Positions 1-6,344 of a stretch of 19,742 bases of DNA are shown here, in pieces. Origin of the DNA: an uncultured Polaromonas sp. Lineage in GTDB: Bacteria > Pseudomonadota > Gammaproteobacteria > Burkholderiales > Burkholderiaceae. The notes below the pieces were generated by a model, which was given only the letters and a program-made list of their open reading frames with translations, was not told the origin of the DNA and did not search any database. Every line of letters begins with the position of its first letter. Positions within the stretch are counted from its first letter, which is position 1. Where the stretch lies: contig CAMLDT010000045.1 in the NCBI GenBank assembly GCA_946479075.1, positions 1-19,742 on the forward strand, in the 5' to 3' direction. A program made the translations under genes and the position numbers.

Positions 1-152
1 GCGCCGAGTTCATGCCGCTGAGCGACATGCGCGCCTCCGCCAGCTACCGCAGCGAGGTGCTGGGCAATTTGCTGCAGCGTTTCTGGCTTGAAAGCCAGGG
101 CCTGAAGCAGATCAACCTGGAAAGCTTCCAGCTTGAGGAGGCACAGGCATGA
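1..152 (+). CDS. xdhA: Xanthine dehydrogenase small subunit, C-terminal end (partial)
   Basis: Only the last 49 codons are present, in the frame beginning at base 3 and ending with TGA at 150-152. The residues PLSDMRASASYRSEVLGNLL followed by QRFWLE match the usual end of the bacterial XdhA subunit, which carries the two [2Fe-2S] clusters and the FAD domain and passes electrons from the molybdenum subunit to NAD+. The stop codon overlaps the start of xdhB by 4 bases (ATGA), so the two subunits are translationally coupled in one operon, as expected for a heteromeric xanthine dehydrogenase. The N-terminal part lies outside the window. The call rests on this short tail plus the certain identity of the next gene. 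Confidence 0.88.
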   Translation, partial: AEFMPLSDMRASASYRSEVLGNLLQRFWLESQGLKQINLESFQLEEAQA

Positions 153-2692
153 ACCAGCGCGACAAGGACTTCACAGCCGCCGCGGGTGGCGGCCCCGGCG
201 GCGCGGCCGATGCCGGCGAGCGCAACATCGCGCCCGCCACCGAGTCACCGCACGCCCCCGCCTCCGGCCTCGACACCTGCGGCCCGGCCATGGGTGTGTC
301 GCGCCCGCACGAAAGTGCCCGCGCCCAGGTGGCCGGCAGCGCCACCTATGTCGACGACATTCCCGAGGTCAAAGGCACGCTGCATGCCGCGCCTATCCTT
401 TCCAGCGTCGCGCACGGGCGCCTGCGCGGCGTCGATGCCAGTGCAGCGCTGGCCCTGCCCGGCGTGCGCGGCGTGGTGCTGGCGGCCGACATTCCCGGCG
501 ACAAGATGCTGGCCACCTTTGTTGGCGATGAGCCCATCTTTGCCATCGACACCGTCCAGCATGTCGGCCAGGTGATCGGCCTGGTGGTGGCCGACAGCGT
601 GATGCAGGCGCGCCGCGCCGCGCGCCGGGTCAAACAGGACATCGAGGCGCTGCCCGCCCTGCTCGGCCCGCGCGCCGCCCACGACGCGCAAAGTTATGTG
701 CTGCCCAAGGTGGTGGTGCGCCGCGGCGAGCCCGAAGCCGCGCTCAAAAAGTCAGTGCACCTACTTTCCGGCCAGCTCGAAGTCGGCGGGCAGGAACACT
801 TCTACCTCGAAGGCCAGGTCGCCTACGCGCTGCCGCTGGAGCAGGACCAGTGGTGGATTTATTCCAGCACCCAGCACCCCGGCGAGATCCAGCACTGGGT
901 CGCGCATGCGCTGGGCATCGAGAACAACGCCGTCACCGTCGAGTGCCGGCGCATGGGCGGCGGCTTTGGCGGCAAGGAGACGCAGGCCGGCCATCTGGCC
1001 GTGTGGGCCACCTTGGCGGCGCGCAAGTTCAAATGCCCGGTCAAGCTGCGGCTGGACCGCGACGACGACTTCATGGTCACCGGCAAGCGCCACCCTTTTG
1101 CCTACGACTACAGCGCCGGTTATGACAACACCGGCAGGCTGACCGCGCTGCAGCTCACCATGCTGGCCGACTGCGGCTTTTCGGCCGACCTGTCCGGCCC
1201 GGTCGCCGACCGCGCCGTCTTCCACGCCGACAACGCCTATTTTCTGAGCGACGTCGAGATCATCTCGCACCGCTGCAAGACCAACACGCAGAGCCACACC
1301 GCCTTCCGCGGCTTCGGCGGCCCGCAGGGCGTGATCGTGATCGAGGCCATCCTCGGCGACATCGCCCGCAAGCTGGGCCTGGACCCTTTAGATGTGCGCA
1401 TGCGGAATTTGTACAGCGAGGAACTGGCATACCCTTCGACAAGCTCAGGGCGAACGGAAAAAGCCGTTCGGGCTGATCCCCCTCCCGTTCGGGCTGATGC
1501 CCCTCCCGTTCGGGCTGAGCTTGTCGAAGCCGACCCCAACGCTCCGCGCCGCAACATCACCCATTACCAGATGAAGGTCGAGGACAACATCCTCGCCCCG
1601 CTGCTATCGAAACTGGAGCAAACTTCTGACTATCGGCGGCGGCGCGAGGCCATTTCGGCATGGAACGCGGGCAGCCCGGTGATCAAGCGCGGCATTGCCA
1701 TCACGCCGGTCAAGTTCGGCATCAGCTTCACCGCCACCTTCTTCAACCAGGCCGGCGCGCTGGTGCATGTGTACACCGACGGCAGCGTGCAGGTGAACCA
1801 CGGCGGCACCGAGATGGGCCAGGGCCTGAACACCAAGGTCGCGCAAATCGTCGCTGACGAACTAGGTGTGCCCTTCGAGCGTGTGCGCTGCACCGCCGCC
1901 GACACCAGCAAGGTGCCCAACGCCTCGGCCACCGCCGCCAGCAGCGGCACCGACCTGAACGGCCGCGCCGCGCAATACGCCGCCCGCAATGTCAAGGCCA
2001 ATCTGGCCGCGTTTGTCAGCGGCCTCGACAACTGCGGCGCCGGCGCGGTGCGGTTTGCCGGCGGCAAGATCAGCAGCCCGACCACCACGCGCAGCTTTGA
2101 CGAGGTGGTCAAAGCCGCCTACGCCAACCGCATCCAGCTCTGGAGCGACGGCTTTTACCGCACGCCGAAAATTCATTACGACAAGACCACCCTCACCGGT
2201 CGCCCGTTTTATTACTTCAGCTACGGCGCCGCCTGCAGCGAGGTCGCCATCGACACGCTGACCGGCGAAAGCCGCGTGCTCAAGGTCGACATCCTCCACG
2301 ACGTCGGCACCTCCATCAACCCGGCCATCGACATCGGCCAGATCGAAGGCGGCTTTGTGCAGGGCATGGGCTGGCTGACGACCGAACAACTGGTGTGGAA
2401 CGACAAAGGTTTGCTGACGACCCACGCCCCCAGCACCTACAAGATCCCCGCCACCGGCGACATCCCCGAACACTTCAAGATCGCCCTGTGGCCTGAAGCC
2501 AATCGCGAAGACAACGTGGGCGGCAGCAAGGCCGTCGGCGAGCCGCCCTTCATGCTGGCGATCAGTGTGTATGAAGCCTTGCGGGAAGCGGTGGGCGCGG
2601 TGAAAGCTGACAGTCAGCTGGTGCAGATGACGGCACCGGCCACCGCCGAGAACGTGCTGCACGCCCTGTCCGGGCGGCCACTGCAAGCCTGA
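149..2692 (+). CDS. xdhB: Xanthine dehydrogenase large (molybdopterin-binding) subunit
   Basis: Oxidises hypoxanthine to xanthine and xanthine to urate in the cytoplasm, using the molybdopterin cofactor. The start overlaps the xdhA stop (ATGA), with a GAGGAGG ribosome site at 135-141. Residues 58-165 form the aldehyde oxidase/xanthine dehydrogenase a/b hammerhead, and the rest is the Mo-cofactor region. Key family motifs are seen: GGGFGGKETQ (Glu276, equivalent to bovine Glu802), AFRGFGGPQG (Arg387, equivalent to Arg880), GGTEMGQGLN (552-561) and AVGEPPFMLA (catalytic base Glu798, equivalent to Glu1261). At 847 aa it is longer than the roughly 780 usual for the family. The excess comes from a low-complexity N-terminus (about 45 residues) and an insertion at about 428-461, which is a REP-like DNA repeat translated in frame between the VRMRNLY and RRNITHYQMKVEDN blocks. 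No xdhC maturation gene follows; the next gene is on the other strand. All catalytic residues remain, so it is probably functional. Confidence 0.95.
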   Translation: MNQRDKDFTAAAGGGPGGAADAGERNIAPATESPHAPASGLDTCGPAMGVSRPHESARAQVAGSATYVDDIPEVKGTLHAAPILSSVAHGRLRGVDASAALALPGVRGVVLAADIPGDKMLATFVGDEPIFAIDTVQHVGQVIGLVVADSVMQARRAARRVKQDIEALPALLGPRAAHDAQSYVLPKVVVRRGEPEAALKKSVHLLSGQLEVGGQEHFYLEGQVAYALPLEQDQWWIYSSTQHPGEIQHWVAHALGIENNAVTVECRRMGGGFGGKETQAGHLAVWATLAARKFKCPVKLRLDRDDDFMVTGKRHPFAYDYSAGYDNTGRLTALQLTMLADCGFSADLSGPVADRAVFHADNAYFLSDVEIISHRCKTNTQSHTAFRGFGGPQGVIVIEAILGDIARKLGLDPLDVRMRNLYSEELAYPSTSSGRTEKAVRADPPPVRADAPPVRAELVEADPNAPRRNITHYQMKVEDNILAPLLSKLEQTSDYRRRREAISAWNAGSPVIKRGIAITPVKFGISFTATFFNQAGALVHVYTDGSVQVNHGGTEMGQGLNTKVAQIVADELGVPFERVRCTAADTSKVPNASATAASSGTDLNGRAAQYAARNVKANLAAFVSGLDNCGAGAVRFAGGKISSPTTTRSFDEVVKAAYANRIQLWSDGFYRTPKIHYDKTTLTGRPFYYFSYGAACSEVAIDTLTGESRVLKVDILHDVGTSINPAIDIGQIEGGFVQGMGWLTTEQLVWNDKGLLTTHAPSTYKIPATGDIPEHFKIALWPEANREDNVGGSKAVGEPPFMLAISVYEALREAVGAVKADSQLVQMTAPATAENVLHALSGRPLQA
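1432..1530. repeat. REP-like palindromic repeat inserted in frame in xdhB
   Basis: The outer arms CTTCGACAAGCTCAG (from 1433) and CTGAGCTTGTCGAAG (ending 1529) are inverted copies; extended to 24 bases the arms differ at only 2 positions. Between them lie three tandem units of exactly 21 bp starting with CCGTTCGGGCTGA at 1464, 1485 and 1506, translated as the heptads VRADPPP, VRADAPP and VRAELVE. The 21-bp period keeps the reading frame. The CTTCGACAAGCTCAGG motif is, from general knowledge, a dispersed intergenic repeat in many proteobacterial genomes. Here it sits inside a coding region. Confidence 0.85.
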
Positions 2693-2730
2693 TCGGCCAT
2701 CCATGCCGCACGGTGCGGAGGCCTGCACCG

Positions 2731-2792
2731 CTACCAAATCCATAGCTGCCTGCGCTGATCCAGCAAGGGCTAGAGGCCTTTTTTCCTTGTAA
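2731..2792 (+). repeat. Dispersed 3'-intergenic repeat, copy A (after xdhB)
   Basis: Contains CATAGCTGCCTGCGCTGATC, then CAGCAAGGGCTAGAGGCC, then a run of six T. It shares the core AGCTGCYTGCRC...AAGGGCT...AGGC...T-rich with 4314-4370 and 18431-18494. It starts about 40 bp after the xdhB stop in the same orientation and lies between the convergent xdhB and sigma-factor genes. The T tract suggests it may contribute to transcription termination, but the predicted stem (AAGG/CCTT) is weak. I recognise the element as a repeat common in Comamonadaceae intergenic regions but know no established function for it. Confidence 0.65.
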
Positions 2793-2796
2793 CACC

Positions 2797-3594
2797 TCAG
2801 GCGTATTCGGCGACCGGCGTGCAGCCCAGCGGCAGCACGCACAGAAGCACACCGTCCAGGCACACCGCGAGAGCCAGCCGGCCCTGCACCAGCATCAGGC
2901 GTGTGTTTGTCCCGGCCTCGCCTGCCCGGTCGCCTGGGGGTTCAGCGGTGCACACGGCATCGGCAGAAAGCGCCATGGGCCGCGCTGCCCGCAGCAATGT
3001 TATGAGTCCGCCCGCGTCACGCTCTGCCATGGCGAGCCGGCACAGCGCCAGCACGGCATCGTGGTCGGCGTCGAGCCGGTCACCGGTCCGCCGGGCGGCT
3101 TCGCTGGTTTCGAATTTCAGCCGCCGCAGCAGGCGTTGCATGTGCTGGCGCGAAGCGGCCTCGCTCCGGCCCGAGATCTCGCCCAGTTCGGCATGCCCCA
3201 GCTCGAACACCTCATAGAGCAACACGGCCGCCACATCTTCAGGCGCCAGGCCTTGCACCAGATGCAACAGGGCTTTCTGGACTTGCTGGTCCTGCTCGGT
3301 CAGGCGCTCCGGCGAGGCCACCTCCTGCGTGTCATCCGTCACCCGGGTGAGCACCCCCTCATAACGTGCCTGCCGCCGGATGGCGTCGATGCAGAGGTGA
3401 TGCACCACGGTGGTCAGCCAGGCTTTCTGCCCGGCCTCGCTGCCGGGCAAGTCAGCCTGCGCCGTCCGCAGATAGGCTTCCTGCACCATGTCCTGCGCGT
3501 CATCACCCTGCCCCATCCAGCGCCGGGCCAGCGCCGTGAGGCGGCGGCGCAGGGCGGTGTCGGTGGCCAGCGGATGGGAAGGAAGGGGGGTCAT
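2797..3594 (-). CDS. ECF-like RNA polymerase sigma factor with C-terminal extension
   Basis: A 265-aa protein with sigma region 2 at about residues 16-75 (LRRRLTALARRW, GDDAQDMVQEAYLRT, AWLTTVVHHLCIDAIRR) and region 4 at about 105-160 (VQGLAPEDVAAVLLYEVFEL followed by the helix-turn-helix EISGRSEAASRQHMQRLLRRL, the last residues read separately). A roughly 100-residue tail follows, resembling the accessory tails of ECF41-type or SigJ-like factors that end in a small NTF2-like domain; I cannot assign the tail firmly. The ATG at 3594 (MTPLPSHPL) is preferred over a GTG at 3651, because the latter would push into the upstream region of the divergent clpP-like gene. No anti-sigma gene is adjacent. 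The divergent ClpP-family protease 70 bp away is a plausible partner or target, which is inference. The gene converges on xdhB. Confidence 0.82.
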   Translation of the reverse strand: MTPLPSHPLATDTALRRRLTALARRWMGQGDDAQDMVQEAYLRTAQADLPGSEAGQKAWLTTVVHHLCIDAIRRQARYEGVLTRVTDDTQEVASPERLTEQDQQVQKALLHLVQGLAPEDVAAVLLYEVFELGHAELGEISGRSEAASRQHMQRLLRRLKFETSEAARRTGDRLDADHDAVLALCRLAMAERDAGGLITLLRAARPMALSADAVCTAEPPGDRAGEAGTNTRLMLVQGRLALAVCLDGVLLCVLPLGCTPVAEYA

Positions 3595-3664
3595 GAAAGC
3601 GTGCGTGTCACGTTCCGGGGTGCTTGTTCGTATTGCATTTGAATCTATCACAGGAGCCCTTCAA

Positions 3665-4246
3665 ATGAACACCGACACCCCACCGTCCAGCCCCACCGAC
3701 CTGCGCAACACTTTCATGGAGGAGAAAGCCTTTCGCTCACGCACCGTGCTGGTCTTTGGCGCCATCACAGACAGCAGCGCCGCAGACACCGTGCGGCGGC
3801 TCCTGGCGCTTGATGCCGAATCGTCCGACCCGATCCAGATGCTGGTCTCGTCCCCGGGCGGCCACCTGGAGTCCGGCGATGCCATCCATGATGTGGTGCG
3901 CTTCATCGCAGCGCCGGTCAACATGATAGGCACCGGCTGGGTCGGCAGCGCGGCCACGCATCTCTATCTGGCAGCACCCAAAGAGCGGCGATTCTGCCTG
4001 CCGCAAACCCGCTTTCTGATCCACCAGCCCAGCGGCGGCGCAGGCGGGCCCGCCACCGACATTTCCATCCAGGCCCAGGAGATCATCAAAGCCAGAGAGC
4101 GCATCGCCCGCATGATCGCGAAGGAAACCGGGCAGCCGCTGGAGACCGTGCTGCTGGACATCGAGCGCGACCGCTGGCTGTCTGCCGAGCAGGCGGTGGT
4201 GTATGGCCTGGTGTCGCGTATCGTCGAACGGCGAAGCGAGGTGTAG
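3665..4246 (+). CDS. ClpP-family serine protease (ClpP2-like)
   Basis: A 193-aa protein with the Clp/crotonase-like protease fold: VSSPGGHLESGDAIHDVVRF (oxyanion strand and helix, 61-80), GTGWVGSAATHLYLAAP (89-105), RFLIHQPSGGAGG (116-128) and ERDRWLSAEQAVVYGLV (167-183). The likely triad is Ser95, His120 and Asp169. In a gap-free alignment to classical ClpP (GQAASMGA), the serine sits one residue earlier and Ala96 takes the catalytic column, so a one-residue insertion must be assumed. I recall the same pattern in secondary ClpP paralogues such as Pseudomonas ClpP2. The ATG at 3665 follows an AGGAG ribosome site at 3652-3656; an earlier in-frame ATG lies inside the upstream control region and is rejected. 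No clpX, tig or lon is beside it, so this is not the housekeeping clpP locus. It is divergent from an ECF-like sigma factor. Confidence 0.85.
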   Translation: MNTDTPPSSPTDLRNTFMEEKAFRSRTVLVFGAITDSSAADTVRRLLALDAESSDPIQMLVSSPGGHLESGDAIHDVVRFIAAPVNMIGTGWVGSAATHLYLAAPKERRFCLPQTRFLIHQPSGGAGGPATDISIQAQEIIKARERIARMIAKETGQPLETVLLDIERDRWLSAEQAVVYGLVSRIVERRSEV

Positions 4247-4267
4247 ATGGGCGTTCTCCAGCCTGTC

Positions 4268-4288
4268 ATCCCGGACCTCATCCGGGAT
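4268..4288. terminator. Perfect 8-bp stem-loop after clpP-like gene
   Basis: ATCCCGGA and TCCGGGAT are exact inverted copies around a 5-base loop, beginning 22 bases after the clpP-like stop. There is no T run, so it could be a Rho-type 3' stabiliser or a small REP-like unit rather than a classical intrinsic terminator. Confidence 0.45.
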
Positions 4289-4313
4289 CCACGCCGCGCA
4301 GGCCCATCAGTGA

Positions 4314-4370
4314 TTTGCTAGCAAATTCATAGCTGCTTGCACAAGCGCATCAAGGGCTGCAGGCTGATTT
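4314..4370 (+). repeat. Dispersed 3'-intergenic repeat, copy B (after clpP-like gene)
   Basis: Begins with the perfect 12-bp palindrome TTTGCTAGCAAA (4314-4325), then CATAGCTGCTTGC, the small inverted repeat GCTTG/CAAGC (4335-4346), ATCAAGGGCTGCAGGC and TGATTT. It shares its core with copies at 2731-2792 and 18431-18494 and has the same orientation relative to the preceding plus-strand gene. It lies in the 146-bp gap between the convergent clpP-like and antitoxin genes. Confidence 0.6.
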
Positions 4371-4392
4371 AACTGACAACCCGCTCCAACGC

Positions 4393-4755
4393 CTACGCTG
4401 CCTCTTTGACCAGCGCCAGATGAATCTCCACCGCCTCAAAAGGCACAAACACGGTGTCGTCTGGCGTGCGGCGCACCAGGCCGTGCTCTTCCAGCTTGCC
4501 AATGTCGGTGTGAATGTTGGAGTAGTTGCGCCCCACGGACTTGGCCAGCGCATACACCGAACACGGGCCGCAGCGGCGCAGCGCTTCAAGCAGGTCAATG
4601 CGTGCCGGCGTCAGTTCGGTAAACAGGGTGCGTGCCGATTCAAAGCTCAGGTGATAGTCGGCGCCAAGCTGTGCGCTGGCTTCCGCCGCCTTGAGCTGAC
4701 CACGGGCCGCGGTGAATACACTGCCACGCGGTGCGATTTCGATGATGGCCTTCAT
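4393..4755 (-). CDS. Winged-helix antitoxin/regulator of a TumE-type toxin-antitoxin pair
   Basis: A 120-aa protein. Residues 1-45 form a short N-terminal arm. Residues about 50-105 form a winged helix: LTPARIDLLEALRRCGPCSV is the first helix pair, VGRNYSNIHTDIGKLEEHGL the recognition helix region, and VRRTPDDTVFVPF the wing. It resembles the MarR-like predicted regulators (COG4190 type) found next to DUF6516/TumE proteins. Its ATG overlaps the toxin stop by 4 bases (ATGA), with a GGAG ribosome site about 9 bases upstream inside the toxin gene, so translation is coupled. It most likely neutralises the toxin and binds the paired palindromes at 5041-5078 to repress the operon; this is inferred from the class, not shown here. 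The gene order, toxin first and antitoxin second, is the reverse of most type II systems. Confidence 0.78.
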   Translation of the reverse strand: MKAIIEIAPRGSVFTAARGQLKAAEASAQLGADYHLSFESARTLFTELTPARIDLLEALRRCGPCSVYALAKSVGRNYSNIHTDIGKLEEHGLVRRTPDDTVFVPFEAVEIHLALVKEAA

Positions 4756-5039
4756 GGTGTGTCACTCCAGGTTTCAACGTCATGCTGGAAGTCGTCCAGC
4801 AATCGGGCAATCGATTCAAAGCGGTAGGACATCTCTACCGCGCCAAGGTGCCGATGGTCGCCTTTGCCACGCTCGTTGTCATAACGAACGCGGCACTTGC
4901 CTCCCGCGCCGAAGTACAGCCGGTACTTGTAGACATGCCCACAGGGCGGCACCGGCTGCGGCAACTCCCAAATAACAATTTCAACCACCGACCCATCGTC
5001 CCTGACTTCTTTGGCTCTGGCTATCAGTCGGGCCGGCAT
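4752..5039 (-). CDS. TumE/DUF6516-family toxin
   Basis: A 95-aa protein from the ATG at 5039 (MPARLIARAKEV). The central signature YDNERGKGDHRH (53-64) and the pattern DDGSVVEIVIWELPQPVP...HVYKYRLYF match what I recall of the DUF6516 family, annotated as TumE-type toxins of toxin-antitoxin systems. The charged, His-rich signature suggests a nuclease-like active site, but the mechanism is inference. Upstream in-frame ATGs exist at 5048 and 5084. The 5039 start is chosen because the operator palindromes and a good -35/-10 pair (5071-5076 and 5047-5052, minus strand) occupy the bases just upstream and predict transcription starting at or beside this ATG. No ribosome site precedes it, in keeping with a leaderless message. 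Confidence 0.75.
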   Translation of the reverse strand: MPARLIARAKEVRDDGSVVEIVIWELPQPVPPCGHVYKYRLYFGAGGKCRVRYDNERGKGDHRHLGAVEMSYRFESIARLLDDFQHDVETWSDTP

Positions 5040-5040
5040 A

Positions 5041-5078
5041 TATTGCATTTTAGCAATATATATTGTGCATTCGCAATA
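5041..5078 (-). promoter_or_regulatory. Double-palindrome operator and promoter of the toxin-antitoxin operon
   Basis: Two 18-bp dyads, TATTGC-N6-GCAATA (5041-5058) and TATTGT-N6-GCAATA (5061-5078), are spaced 20 bp start to start, about two helical turns. On the minus strand a promoter fits precisely: -35 TTGCGA (5076-5071), an 18-base spacer, and -10 TAAAAT (5052-5047). Each promoter box lies inside one palindrome, so binding would block RNA polymerase. The stretch is clearly A/T-richer than its surroundings. The antitoxin is the expected ligand. Confidence 0.72.
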
Positions 5079-5141
5079 CACCATAGCAAACGCAGCAACT
5101 CGCCATCGCCCGCCTGGCCCGACAAAAAAACAGGGACAGTC

Positions 5142-5297
5142 ATGCGCCTTGCCATTGCGCAGTCCACCCCGACAGGGGCCGCCATCGGTGCCCTGTCTCG
5201 GAGCTTCTGCGGCGCAGCTTCAACCAAGTCTGCGGACGCCGGGTCAGCGCTTTCAGCCACACTCCCAGCAAGCGTGGGTCAAGCGGCAGGGACTTGA
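5142..5297 (+). pseudogene. Possible remnant of a carbon-nitrogen hydrolase gene start
   Basis: A 51-codon frame opens with ATG at 5142, preceded by AGGGA at a normal ribosome-site distance. The first residues, MRLAIAQSTPTGAAIGALSR, resemble the N-terminus of nitrilase-superfamily amidohydrolases (MRxAxAQ...G). The rest does not continue into the expected catalytic Glu region and stops within the 3' end of the convergent LysR gene. It may be a deleted or frameshifted relic, or a chance frame. Apart from this, the interval 5085-5278 shows no gene. Confidence 0.25.
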
Positions 5298-6202
5298 ACC
5301 CCCGCCACAATCCGCGCACACGACGCGCACATCGCCGCGAAGGCTGCTGCCGCCGGTGTCAAGGGCAGCTCTGACCGGTAGACCACGCAGTTGTCAAAAC
5401 CGGGGGCCCGTTCCTTCAGCCGGATGGGCACCACCTGGCTGCCCAGCAAGCCGCGCTCGACCATCACGGCGGGCAACAGCGCCAGCCAGTCTGTCCCGCC
5501 AATCAGCGCCGCCAGCTGGGTGAAGGACTCGCAGGTGGCTGCCACGCGGGGCGCGGGCAGGCCCTGTTCGGCATGAAAGCGCAAGGTGGTGCCACCGGGC
5601 CCGCCGGGGGAACCGAGCAAAATCCATTCGCAGCCGGCCAGCTCCTCCAGTGAGCGGGCCTTGGCGCGTGGGTGGCCGCGCCGGCCGACCACCACCAGGT
5701 CGCTCTTGAACAGCGGCTTGCTGTCGAAGCCTGGGCCGGGGCCTTCGTCGGGCAGCGCGGTGACGGCCAGCTCGATCAGGCCCTGCTGCAGCGCCGGCCA
5801 CAGCTGTTCATAAAAGCCGCTGACCAGCTTGAGCTTGACCGCCGGGAAACGGGCATGGAAGTCGGGCACCACCAGGTGCAGCAAGGCACCTGTCGGTGTC
5901 GGGCCGAACCCGGCATGCAGGGTGCCGCTGACCTCGCCGCGCGGGCGCTTCGCTTCGTCCATGGCACGCCGTGCTTCGCGGTCTATCAGTTGCGCGCGCG
6001 CGAGCAGCCGCTTGCCATCATCGGTCAGGGCCACGCCCTGCACCGAACGCCGGAGCAGCGGCACGCCCAGCCCCGACTCCAGCGCCTTCAGGCTGTTCGT
6101 CAGGCCGGCCTGCGAGACGCCGAGTTCCCGCGCAGCACGGCGGAAACTGCCGGACTCGACAATCGCCAGAAAGGCGCGCAACTGCTGCAGGGTCATCGAC
6201 AT
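5279..6202 (-). CDS. LysR-family transcriptional regulator, divergent from pobA
   Basis: A 307-aa protein of typical LysR length. The N-terminal winged helix-turn-helix is at residues 4-63 (LQQLRAFLAIVESGSFRRAA, ELGVSQAGLTNSLKALESGL). The effector-binding domain runs from about 92 to 295, with LHAGFGPTPTGALLHLVVP at its start and a glycine-rich LGSPGGPGGTTLRFH segment. The start is ATG at 6202, with ATG at 6196 as an alternative. It is divergent from pobA across a 142-bp gap holding dyad-like sequence around TGATCA, so it is the natural candidate to control pobA and itself. The effector (4-hydroxybenzoate or a product) is inferred from position only. Its 3' end abuts the relic ORF region at 5142-5297. 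Confidence 0.88.
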   Translation of the reverse strand: MSMTLQQLRAFLAIVESGSFRRAARELGVSQAGLTNSLKALESGLGVPLLRRSVQGVALTDDGKRLLARAQLIDREARRAMDEAKRPRGEVSGTLHAGFGPTPTGALLHLVVPDFHARFPAVKLKLVSGFYEQLWPALQQGLIELAVTALPDEGPGPGFDSKPLFKSDLVVVGRRGHPRAKARSLEELAGCEWILLGSPGGPGGTTLRFHAEQGLPAPRVAATCESFTQLAALIGGTDWLALLPAVMVERGLLGSQVVPIRLKERAPGFDNCVVYRSELPLTPAAAAFAAMCASCARIVAGVQVPAA

Positions 6203-6218
6203 GCTTTCTCTGTGGGGT

Positions 6219-6265
6219 GATCGCTAAAGTCTATCGTGATCAAGATTCAATCACTTCCCCTGATC
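6219..6265. promoter_or_regulatory. Candidate LysR operator between lysR and pobA
   Basis: The 14-bp dyad ATCGTGATCAAGAT (6233-6246, one mismatched pair) sits in the divergent gap, with further TGATC half-sites at 6219 and 6261. This matches the arrangement expected for a LysR recognition and activation site pair. The assignment is by symmetry and position only. Confidence 0.4.
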
Positions 6266-6344
6266 GCCACGGCTCCCTACCATCGGGGCTTCACAAGGCG
6301 GGGCACGCCCCTCCCCCAACCACCAGAGCCACAACAGGACATCG

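Noticed and set aside
1464..1520. Tandem 21-bp units as a CRISPR-like array
   Set aside because: Only three units, no unique spacers and coding throughout; it is part of a palindromic repeat.
1432..1530. Sequencing or assembly artefact in xdhB
   Set aside because: The reading frame continues intact on both sides into conserved blocks, and the arm and tandem organisation is that of a natural repeat.
1862..2863. 333-codon minus-strand frame opposite xdhB
   Set aside because: A shadow of xdhB's conserved C-terminal half, Gly/Ala/Val-rich without a recognisable fold.
5040..5084. Toxin start at ATG 5084
   Set aside because: This would translate the operator palindromes and the predicted promoter into an unrelated 15-residue leader (starting MVYCECTIY). 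It is kept only as an alternative.
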